From the NCBI GenBank assembly GCA_029931905.1, contig JAOZRH010000142.1, forward strand, positions 1-5,161: a DNA stretch of 5,161 nt, given 5' to 3'. The DNA is from Fidelibacterota bacterium (GTDB lineage: Bacteria; Fidelibacterota; Fidelibacteria; Fidelibacterales; Fidelibacteraceae). How positions within the stretch are numbered: position 1 is the stretch's first letter; each line of letters starts with the position of its first letter. The notes beneath the pieces were generated by a model. That model was not told the DNA's origin and did no database searches. It saw nothing but the letters and a program-made list of their open reading frames with translations. Made by a program: the position numbers and the translations under genes. This document shows positions 1 to 5,161 of the stretch, one piece after another.

Positions 1-10
1 GTCAAGTCCA

Positions 11-60
11 GTTTCCGTTTCCGTTTATAAATTATAAACATAAAACCCAAAAACCGTTTA
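11..60. repeat. Palindrome and short tandem repeats downstream of fmt
   Basis: Downstream of the fmt stop, 23-39 is a perfect 17-base palindrome (GTTTATAA, central A, TTATAAAC). It is joined to two tandem copies of GTTTCC (11-22), and CCGTTTA occurs at both 21-27 and 54-60. Nearby, ACTTG-G-CAAGT (64-74) is another small dyad, and CAAGTC (3-8) is complementary to GACTTG (63-68). The hairpins are short and AT-rich and lack a clear GC stem plus T-run on the minus strand, so I do not call a rho-independent terminator. A protein-binding site or the edge of a larger repeat are alternatives. Confidence 0.4.
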
Positions 61-83
61 GTGACTTGGCAAGTGAAATTTAT

Positions 84-1004
84 TTAATTATCAATTCGCT
101 CGAATTGTGCGACATCAAATCCATTCATGAAATCATTAACTACCATTTTTCGTTTGCCAGCTGGTTGTAATATTTTTGGTAAAATAATTCCGTCATTGCA
201 TTCTATACAAAACTGTTTTTTATCTATTTTTCGAACTTTATTTGGAGTTGTATTTGGTTGAGGAGTAAAAGATGCCTCAATAATTTTTAATCTTGTATCA
301 TTTAAATAAAAATAAGCCCCAGGTGATGGAGTGAAAGCTCTAATTTGATTTATTATTTGTATTCCATTTGTATGGAAGTTGATTTTGCCCATTTCAGTTT
401 TTATTTTTGGGGCTTTTGATACGAGGGTTTCATCTTGCAAAATTGGTTTCAAATTATCGATATTATCAATTGTTTTAATTATAGAATCTGCTGCAAGTAA
501 TTGTAATTTTTCATACATTGTGCCAACATTATCGCTTTTTAGTATTGGAATTTTGTTTTGTAACAGTATCGTTCCAGTGTCAACTTTCTTGTCAATTTGG
601 AAGGTTGTTATTCCAGTTTCAGTTTCTCCATTATAAATTGCCCAATGAATTGGAGCGGGACCGCGATATTTAGGCAGGATAGAAGCATGAGCATTGATTG
701 ACCCATATTGTGGAATACTAAAAACTTTTTTAGGTAAAATTTTAAATGCAACAACAATAAAGAGATCGGCTTTTAAATCTTTTAAATTATTTATGAATTT
801 TTCAGATATAAGAGATTTTGGTTGAAGAATAGGAATTTTATTTTTTATTGCAAATTTTTTAATAGCAGAATAATTAATTTTTTGACCTCTTCCACTTGCT
901 TTATCCGTAGCTGTAACAACCGAAAGGATTTTATGTTTGGAATTTAATAGTTTTGCTAAAGTTGGGACAGCAAAATCTGGAGTTCCCATAAATACTATAT
1001 TCAT
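84..1004 (-). CDS. fmt: Methionyl-tRNA formyltransferase
   Basis: Fmt transfers the formyl group of 10-formyl-tetrahydrofolate to the amino group of initiator Met-tRNA in the cytoplasm, preparing it for translation initiation. The 306-residue length is close to the E. coli enzyme (315). The start MNIVFMGTPDFAVP is the family's canonical N-terminus. The catalytic triad seen in formyltransferases is present: N104 and H106 in INAHASILPKYRG (103-115) and D142 in KKVDTG (139-144). The linker KAPKIKTEMGKINF (197-210) leads into the C-terminal OB-fold tRNA-binding domain (about 211-306), which has FTPSPGAY (224-231) and ends with LQPAGKRKM (279-287), as expected. The gene is intact and is the last visible member of the plsY operon. 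Its company with a corrinoid methyl-transfer pair is unusual: fmt often lies beside def or priA, neither of which is seen here, though the window ends 83 bases downstream. The identification is very secure. Confidence 0.98.
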   Translation of the reverse strand: MNIVFMGTPDFAVPTLAKLLNSKHKILSVVTATDKASGRGQKINYSAIKKFAIKNKIPILQPKSLISEKFINNLKDLKADLFIVVAFKILPKKVFSIPQYGSINAHASILPKYRGPAPIHWAIYNGETETGITTFQIDKKVDTGTILLQNKIPILKSDNVGTMYEKLQLLAADSIIKTIDNIDNLKPILQDETLVSKAPKIKTEMGKINFHTNGIQIINQIRAFTPSPGAYFYLNDTRLKIIEASFTPQPNTTPNKVRKIDKKQFCIECNDGIILPKILQPAGKRKMVVNDFMNGFDVAQFERIDN

Positions 1005-1009
1005 TTTTA

Positions 1010-1015
1010 CCTTTT
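1010..1015 (-). promoter_or_regulatory. Ribosome binding site of fmt overlapping the preceding stop codon
   Basis: AAAAGG on the minus strand ends 5 bases before the fmt ATG (1002-1004). Its first bases are the last two of the TAA stop of the UROD-family gene. The 9-base gap leaves no room for a separate promoter or terminator, so fmt must be read from the upstream transcript or from a promoter inside the preceding gene. Confidence 0.6.
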
Positions 1016-2039
1016 AATATTTGCCTTCTTTGAGAATTGTTTCTACCATTTTTAAATAATTTTTTGTAATACAATATTCGGGAATTGAGTTTGAAGATCC
1101 ACCACACCATCCACCGTTTGGACTTGCTTTTTGCATAATATCTCGTGTTAATTTTTCAACATCTTCTGTTGTGCCACGAGAAAGAATGTCAACATCAACA
1201 CCACCACACAAACATAATTGATCGCCATATTTATTTTTTAATTCTTTTATATCCATTGAAATTGGTTCGATAGGATGCAATGAAGTAATTCCCAAATCAA
1301 TCAATTCATCGAGAACACTATATAATACGCCGTCAGAATGATAAATAAATGGAATATTTCTTTTTTTTGCTAATGCCCCAATTTTTCCTAAATATGGAAA
1401 TAAATATTTTCTATAAAAATCAGGATTAACCATTAAACCTGATGAGTAAGCAATATCATCGCTATACCATAAAACTTTCACAAAATCCATATCCGCCATC
1501 GTTTCAAACATGCTTAAAATTAAACTACCTATTTTGTTAAATACCATCTCAACTAATTCTGGATCTTCATACATCAACATTGAAAAGTTTTCAAATCCCA
1601 TCATTTCCCAAGTTAATGTATAAATGTCTCCATATTGACCGATAATTCCCATGTCATCTGGTAGCAATTTATTTGCTTTTTCAAAACGAGAATAATCGAT
1701 ATTTTCTTTTTTAGGCCAGTTGTATTTTTCAAAATCTTCCATTGTTGAAATTATACCACTATGTTCAGCAGACCACGCTCTGTCTGAATTATCATTTGTT
1801 GTGCTGGTTGATCCCTGTTTCATATCGGTCGCAAATTTTGGTTGGACTTTTAAATAATCATATCCCAAAGACCGCATAAAAGATATTTCTTTTTTTACTG
1901 TATCGATTGGTTCGCCAGCAATTTCTTCTCTAATATTTGGAGCTATTCCTAATTCAATTAGTGGAATAGAGTCGCCCTTGTGATTAAAAAGTGTTTTTTG
2001 TAAATTTTCAAAGTTTGTTTGATGTAACTTAGAAAACAT
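1014..2039 (-). CDS. Uroporphyrinogen decarboxylase-family methyltransferase (MtaA/CmuA superfamily)
   Basis: The 341-residue protein belongs to the UROD superfamily but is not a good candidate for heme-pathway HemE: it sits directly after a corrinoid protein gene, which is the usual setting of MtaA/MtbA-like enzymes that move a methyl group from methyl-corrinoid to a thiol (CoM in methanogens) or another acceptor. Recognisable blocks are VKVLWYSDDIAY (187-198), FIYHSDG (231-237), SLHPIEP (253-259), CLCGGVDVDILSRGTTEDV (276-294) and GGWCGGSSNSIPEYC (309-323). Characterised MtaA/MtbA enzymes bind zinc through H-x-C and a distal Cys; here the first motif reads H234-S-D236, and nearby cysteines are C276, C278, C312 and C323, with C312 close to where the distal ligand is expected. 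The substrate is therefore open: homocysteine, CoM, folate or another acceptor are all possible. fmt begins 9 bases after its stop. The family assignment is firm; the role as partner of the upstream corrinoid protein is inferred from context. Confidence 0.85.
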   Translation of the reverse strand: MFSKLHQTNFENLQKTLFNHKGDSIPLIELGIAPNIREEIAGEPIDTVKKEISFMRSLGYDYLKVQPKFATDMKQGSTSTTNDNSDRAWSAEHSGIISTMEDFEKYNWPKKENIDYSRFEKANKLLPDDMGIIGQYGDIYTLTWEMMGFENFSMLMYEDPELVEMVFNKIGSLILSMFETMADMDFVKVLWYSDDIAYSSGLMVNPDFYRKYLFPYLGKIGALAKKRNIPFIYHSDGVLYSVLDELIDLGITSLHPIEPISMDIKELKNKYGDQLCLCGGVDVDILSRGTTEDVEKLTRDIMQKASPNGGWCGGSSNSIPEYCITKNYLKMVETILKEGKY

Positions 2040-2044
2040 AGGTT

Positions 2045-2048
2045 CTCC
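2045..2048 (-). promoter_or_regulatory. Ribosome binding site of the UROD-family gene
   Basis: GGAG on the minus strand, 5 bases before the ATG at 2037-2039, supports this start. The 50-base gap to the corrinoid gene stop contains no clear hairpin terminator, so read-through from upstream is expected. Confidence 0.65.
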
Positions 2049-2089
2049 AATTTGTTTAGTGATAATATTTTTTTTGTGAAAAATTAATA

Positions 2090-2758
2090 CTATTTTCCAA
2101 TTACAGATTTTGCTACTCTTACGGCCTGATTAGCATTTAATGCATATCCATCTGCTCCGATTTCATTTGCAAATGTTTCGGAAACAGGAGCGCCACCAAT
2201 AATAACCTTTGTATTTAAATCGCTTGCTTTAACAGCTTCAATAACATCTTTCATATTTCTCATAGTAACGGTAAGTAAAGCAGACATTCCAATTATTGCA
2301 TTAGGATATTTTTCTGCAGTTGTAATAAATTTCTCTTTCGTAACATTAACTCCAAGGTCAATGACTTCAAATCCAGCTCCTTCAAGCATCATTCCAACTA
2401 AATTTTTTCCAATATCGTGCATGTCGCCAATTACAGTTCCTAGAATAACTGTACCGATACCTTGTAGGGTATTTTTTTGGAGATATGGTTTTATTATTGC
2501 CAATCCACTTTTCATTGCCTTTGCTGAAAAAAGCATTTCAGGAACAAAAATTTCACCATTTTCATATTTATTTCCAACAACGCTCATACTCGAAATTAAG
2601 GCATCGTTAAGAATATTATCAACAGATATATTTTCATCAATTGCTTTGCTAACTAATTCCTCAACACCTTCTTTTCCAATCATATCCTTAGGAAATCGTG
2701 ACTGAGCGTTGATGTGACCTTTTATTACACAGTTTTTTATTTCATTTAATAAATTCAT
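2090..2758 (-). CDS. Methyltransferase corrinoid protein (cobalamin-binding, MtaC/MtbC/MttC-like)
   Basis: This is a small cytoplasmic cobalamin carrier of the kind that takes a methyl group from a substrate-specific methyltransferase and hands it to a second one. The 222-residue length is typical. Residues about 1-92 form the helical cap domain (B12-binding_2), including NKYENGEIFVPEML (63-76) and the following AKAMKSG stretch. Residues about 100-222 form the Rossmann-like B12 domain. The base-off signature D-x-H-x-x-G is seen as GDMHDIGKN (111-119), with H114 the expected lower axial ligand of cobalt. It is followed by the SALLT strand (159-163) and the GG of IIGGAPV (186-192), which hold the nucleotide tail. 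No key residue is missing. The start overlaps the plsY stop, and a UROD-family methyltransferase gene follows 50 nt downstream, its expected partner. No MtaB, MttB or MtmB-type gene and no reductive activase (RamA type) is in view, so the methyl donor is unknown. Confidence 0.93.
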   Translation of the reverse strand: MNLLNEIKNCVIKGHINAQSRFPKDMIGKEGVEELVSKAIDENISVDNILNDALISSMSVVGNKYENGEIFVPEMLFSAKAMKSGLAIIKPYLQKNTLQGIGTVILGTVIGDMHDIGKNLVGMMLEGAGFEVIDLGVNVTKEKFITTAEKYPNAIIGMSALLTVTMRNMKDVIEAVKASDLNTKVIIGGAPVSETFANEIGADGYALNANQAVRVAKSVIGK

Positions 2759-2760
2759 TA
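2756..2760 (-). promoter_or_regulatory. TAATG stop/start overlap between plsY and the corrinoid protein gene
   Basis: The last base of the plsY TAA is the first base of the next gene's ATG. A GAGA-type purine stretch (2763-2766) inside the last plsY codons is the only Shine-Dalgarno candidate. This arrangement usually means translational coupling by terminating ribosomes, so the two proteins are likely co-expressed. Confidence 0.8.
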
Positions 2761-3393
2761 TTTCTCTTTCTTTTTAAATAACATTAATTTTTCCATTGGC
2801 TCTTCAGTTCCATCAATTAATTTTTTAATATTTGAACGGTGAGTAAATATTATAAATATTGGTATAATTAAACTAAAATAAAATAAATATGGGTGAATTT
2901 CAATGTTTGAGATTGTGCTCATAACAAATATTGCTATTGGTAATGTAATAGATGCAAGTATAGACCCAACTGCCACTTGACCAGAAACTATGACAACAAG
3001 AATGAATACTATTATGCAAAATGGAAGTGCAGAAGGAAATAAAGCAATTAACATTCCTGTTGCAGTTGCTACACCTTTTCCTCCACGGAATCCTGCAAAA
3101 ATTGTAAAAGTATGTCCCAAGATTGCAAATATTCCAGCTAACAACATCATTATTGTTGCATCTCCAGAACCCAATTGAGAAATCCAATAAGTTGATGCAA
3201 AGCCCTTAAAAACATCAATTATTGCTGTAATTAGACCAACTTTCCAACCTAATTCTCGGAAGGCATTTGTTGCTCCGGCATTTCCACTTCCAAAATCACG
3301 AATATCAATTCCTTTTGTAATTTTCCCAAGTATGATTGAGGTTGGAAAAGATCCAGCCAAATATGATAATATTATTACTGCTATTATATTCAT
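2758..3393 (-). CDS. plsY: Glycerol-3-phosphate acyltransferase PlsY (acyl-phosphate dependent)
   Basis: PlsY is an inner-membrane enzyme that transfers an acyl group from acyl-phosphate (made by PlsX) to glycerol-3-phosphate, giving lysophosphatidic acid, the first committed step of phospholipid synthesis in most bacteria. The 211-residue length fits the family (about 200). All three signature regions are visible: GSFPTS (14-19) with DIRDFGSGNAGATN (30-43); GH (93-94) with FRGGKGVAT (102-110), the phosphate-binding loop; and THRSNI (184-189) with GTEE (195-198). Hydrophobic segments at about 1-22, 52-70, 79-101, 112-137, 141-162 and 168-184 match a polytopic membrane protein, and the C-terminus ends in a lysine-rich tail. 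The ATG is preceded by GGAG at good spacing. It is the first gene of a tight four-gene cluster, and its TAA stop overlaps the ATG of the corrinoid gene by one base. PlsX is not in the window. The identification is firm. Confidence 0.97.
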   Translation of the reverse strand: MNIIAVIILSYLAGSFPTSIILGKITKGIDIRDFGSGNAGATNAFRELGWKVGLITAIIDVFKGFASTYWISQLGSGDATIMMLLAGIFAILGHTFTIFAGFRGGKGVATATGMLIALFPSALPFCIIVFILVVIVSGQVAVGSILASITLPIAIFVMSTISNIEIHPYLFYFSLIIPIFIIFTHRSNIKKLIDGTEEPMEKLMLFKKKEK

Positions 3394-3398
3394 TTTTT

Positions 3399-3402
3399 CT
3401 CC
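3399..3402 (-). promoter_or_regulatory. Ribosome binding site of plsY
   Basis: GGAG on the minus strand lies 5 bases before the ATG at 3391-3393 and fixes that start. It sits inside an out-of-frame ATG-GAG-AAA-AAA-TGA whose TGA overlaps the plsY ATG; this is probably a coincidence of the purine-rich leader. Confidence 0.65.
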
Positions 3403-3416
3403 ATTTTATTTTATAT

Positions 3417-3445
3417 ATTTTACTAAAATATTCTTACTTTTGCAA
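3417..3445 (-). promoter_or_regulatory. Candidate sigma70-like promoter for the plsY-fmt operon
   Basis: Read on the minus strand, TTGCAA (3440-3445) is followed after exactly 17 bases by TAAAAT (3417-3422), which ends 23 bases before the plsY ATG. A transcript from here would have a short leader containing the GGAG ribosome binding site. I found no match to the Bacteroidota TAnnTTTG -7 element in the gap. The surrounding sequence is so AT-rich that a chance match is quite possible. Confidence 0.3.
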
Positions 3446-3490
3446 ATGATTAATTGGCTATTTTAAGTATATTAAAAAAATAATTAAGAA

Positions 3491-3550
3491 TTAACAAAAA
3501 TTTAACATTAACCTTGTAATATTAAAAGGTAACCATAAAATTAACCTTGT
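3491..3550. repeat. Intergenic GTTAA repeats with an imperfect palindrome
   Basis: In the gap between the phosphoesterase stop and plsY, the 11-mer ATTAACCTTGT occurs twice in direct orientation (3507-3517 and 3540-3550), 33 bases apart. Further TTAAC copies lie at 3491-3495 and 3502-3506, and a related TAACC at 3530-3534. Between the two 11-mers, 3511-3530 is a 20-base palindrome with a single mismatched pair (ACCTT g TAATATTA a AAGGT). The arrangement could be an operator upstream of the plsY operon or part of the end of the phosphoesterase transcript. AT-rich sequence produces such patterns by chance, so the function is uncertain. Confidence 0.4.
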
Positions 3551-3595
3551 TTTTTTAAAAGCGATATTGCAGGAATGTCTAATTCAAATGTAAAT

Positions 3596-5161
3596 TTATT
3601 TCAACAATGTATATTTTTTCGTTTCGGAAAAATCACCCGCAGTTAATTTGTAAAAATATACTCCACTTGGCATATCATTACAATTGACTTTAATTGAATA
3701 TGTGTTTGCTATTTGCATTGTATCCACCAAAGTTTTAACCAATTCACCTGAAATATTATAAACTTTCAATGTAACAAATACTTCTTTTGGAATATGGTAT
3801 TCGATAGTAGTGTATGAGTTGAATGGATTTGGATAGTTAATGTTTAAGTAATAATTATTGTTTGTAGTATTATTGTTGATAGCCGTATTATTTGTCTTGA
3901 TTGAAACTGAAATAGTTTGTGAAGCTGGTAAATTTGTTGTAACAAAACAAGTGTTGTAAGTGTCAGATTCAACGGTCTGTATAAGATTCCCATTGGTAAC
4001 ATGATAAGTCGAATCTTTTGGCATCTTAAATTTAATTAAACAGTTTTCTAAAGAAATTGAATGATTGTTTACAATTGTTGCAGTTACCGAATCGGCAGTT
4101 CCATCATTTGTTGGTGAATATGTGATTTGTAAATTTTCCCCACTGTCTCCAGCATGAGTTGTATTTTGAGTGTAAAGCTCGTTAGAATTTACTTTTATAA
4201 TTCTATATGCCCGTTTCCCATCACAAACCGCCTCAGTTGCATAACTGTTCCCATTTACAGAATCATGGTGAATATGTCCCCAGAGTGCTAAATTTATTTC
4301 AAGAGTAGAAAAATTTAGTTGATTGGAAAAATCATAATGATAAAATAATATTGTTTTTTCATTTTGTGGAATATCATCTAAAACATAATTCAAATATGTT
4401 AATTGATCATTTGTAAAGCTTTCGCCACCATAAATATCGGACATAAAACTATCATAGTTATCGTATGCTTCTAAACCGATGAAATTTAATGCACCATATT
4501 TAAAGTGAAAATTTTGCGTGTGATATGGATAAAAACTTGTGGTATTTTCAAGCCATTTCCAGCCGAAAAATCTCCACCAATCTCTTCTTGATGTACCTTG
4601 AACAGGTGGTGTACTTTCCCATCCGCCAATATCATGATTCCCAGAAGTTAAGAATATTGGTACTTCAAATTCTGTCAATAATTTTTGACTTTTTGTGTAA
4701 TATCTTCTGTTTTGATAATCTTCTAATTCGCCTTCGTTTACTAAATCACCGGTTATTAATACAAATTCTGGATTAATAATATTTATATCATTTATTACTT
4801 CCCGCAGGTCAACAATTTCTGAGCTGTCATTTTCGTCATACCAACTGTTACTCGAAAAAGTATGTGTCGGTAAATGAGTGTCTGTTATATGAACAAAACA
4901 GTAATCATTTTTCCAATCGGCAATAACATTTACTGCATTTTTTGTTGTGTCAGATTCTGTGCCAGTAGAAACTATTAAGTCAAATAATTCATAAAATTCT
5001 GTTTCTGGTATTGTAGCGAATAAATTGTAAAAATCTCCATCTTGCTGAACATTAAAAATTTTTAATGAATAGTTAATATTTTCAAATTGAATATTAGCAG
5101 ACCAATTGTTTATTTGTTCCGTTTTTAAACAAAGAATTTCAATTGTATCGCCAATTGTTCC
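3596..5161 (-). CDS. Secreted metallophosphoesterase with T9SS type A sorting domain (5' end outside the window)
   Basis: The frame is open from the stop codon (TAA at 3596-3598) to the right edge, giving 521 visible residues; no start codon is needed inside the window. An in-frame TTG at 4676-4678 is internal, because essential motifs lie upstream of it. Visible residues 1-85 are a beta-rich, probably Ig-like region. The calcineurin-like phosphoesterase core follows: HITDTH (91-96, metal ligands D94 and H96), GDLVN (D139, N142), GNHD (174-177), a lone His in FYHYD (H275), and GHIH (295-298). All five family motifs are present, so a dinuclear-metal phosphoesterase or nuclease activity is expected; the substrate cannot be read. 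Residues about 339-426 look like another beta-sandwich domain, 422-438 are an Asn/Thr-rich linker, and 441-521 form the sorting domain (starting NYPNPFN, with SGVYFYKL near the end). By family knowledge this tail sends the protein through the type IX system to the cell surface or medium. The signal peptide must lie outside the window. Confidence 0.9.
   Translation of the reverse strand, partial: GTIGDTIEILCLKTEQINNWSANIQFENINYSLKIFNVQQDGDFYNLFATIPETEFYELFDLIVSTGTESDTTKNAVNVIADWKNDYCFVHITDTHLPTHTFSSNSWYDENDSSEIVDLREVINDINIINPEFVLITGDLVNEGELEDYQNRRYYTKSQKLLTEFEVPIFLTSGNHDIGGWESTPPVQGTSRRDWWRFFGWKWLENTTSFYPYHTQNFHFKYGALNFIGLEAYDNYDSFMSDIYGGESFTNDQLTYLNYVLDDIPQNEKTILFYHYDFSNQLNFSTLEINLALWGHIHHDSVNGNSYATEAVCDGKRAYRIIKVNSNELYTQNTTHAGDSGENLQITYSPTNDGTADSVTATIVNNHSISLENCLIKFKMPKDSTYHVTNGNLIQTVESDTYNTCFVTTNLPASQTISVSIKTNNTAINNNTTNNNYYLNINYPNPFNSYTTIEYHIPKEVFVTLKVYNISGELVKTLVDTMQIANTYSIKVNCNDMPSGVYFYKLTAGDFSETKKYTLLK

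Noticed and set aside
379..636. An 85-codon open frame on the plus strand inside fmt
   Set aside because: It lies wholly opposite a firmly identified gene, has no recognisable motif, and its hydrophobic look is what the reverse complement of such a gene tends to give.
1014..2039. Heme-pathway uroporphyrinogen decarboxylase HemE
   Set aside because: The protein has the family fold blocks, but the adjoining corrinoid gene and the HSDG and GGSSNSIPEYC blocks fit the methyltransferase-like branch; no other heme genes are nearby.
2361..2705. A 114-codon open frame on the plus strand opposite the corrinoid protein gene
   Set aside because: It is the antisense of conserved B12-binding sequence, with no plausible ribosome site or domain; a shadow of the real gene.
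2990..3178. A 62-codon open frame on the plus strand opposite plsY
   Set aside because: Antisense to a conserved gene, with no recognisable features.
2900..3187. A Cys- and Asn-rich minus-strand frame inside plsY
   Set aside because: It is an alternative frame of plsY across its conserved motifs; the odd composition reflects the out-of-frame reading of membrane-segment codons.
3390..3404. A four-codon minus-strand mini frame (M-E-K-K-stop) whose TGA overlaps the plsY ATG
   Set aside because: It is made from the GGAG ribosome binding site and the A-run of the leader, and has no ribosome site of its own in view; most likely chance.
3474..3500. A possible AT-only terminator for the phosphoesterase (TTAATTCTTAA-type dyad followed by seven T on the minus strand)
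   Set aside because: The stem is only four A/T pairs, too weak to support as a rho-independent terminator.
4525..4776. An 83-codon open frame on the plus strand opposite the phosphoesterase
   Set aside because: It covers the region encoding GDLVN and GNHD on the other strand, which is clearly the coding one.
1..5161. CRISPR arrays, tRNA or rRNA genes, insertion sequences, phage or defence genes
   Set aside because: No spaced direct repeats of array type, no cloverleaf or rRNA-like sequence, and no transposase, integrase or nuclease-defence motifs were seen on either strand.

Overview
The window is a strongly AT-rich stretch of bacterial DNA in which every supportable gene lies on the minus strand, so the genes are transcribed from right to left. 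Two features point to a Gram-negative member of the Bacteroidota/FCB assemblage (for example Ignavibacteria, Cloacimonadota, Delongbacteria or a related candidate phylum). One is the C-terminal type IX secretion (T9SS) sorting domain on the right-hand gene. The other is the low GC content with FCB-style protein sequences. A corrinoid protein next to a UROD-type methyltransferase also suggests an anaerobic lifestyle. The exact phylum cannot be read from the sequence alone.

Right part (3596-5161): the 3' portion of a gene for a large secreted metallophosphoesterase. The frame stays open to the right edge of the window, so the start lies outside. The visible 521 residues hold the end of a beta-rich N-terminal region, a complete set of calcineurin-like phosphoesterase motifs, a second beta-rich domain, an Asn/Thr-rich linker and a type A T9SS sorting domain.

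Gap (3394-3595): about 200 bases without a gene. It contains repeated GTTAA elements, an imperfect palindrome and a plausible sigma70-like promoter just upstream of plsY.

Left part (84-3393): a compact four-gene cluster in the order plsY, corrinoid protein, UROD-family methyltransferase, fmt. plsY and the corrinoid gene overlap at TAATG, the next gap is 50 nt, and the last is 9 nt with the fmt ribosome binding site touching the preceding stop codon. This looks like one operon. PlsY makes lysophosphatidic acid for phospholipid synthesis, and Fmt formylates initiator Met-tRNA. Between them sits a two-protein methyl-transfer module with no substrate-specific methyltransferase (MtaB, MttB or MtmB type) in view. 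The module could feed methyl groups to a thiol or to folate. Its embedding between two housekeeping genes, and its H-x-D in place of the usual H-x-C zinc motif, are the most interesting points here.

Left edge (1-83): no gene. There is a perfect 17-base palindrome and short tandem repeats, but no convincing strong terminator.
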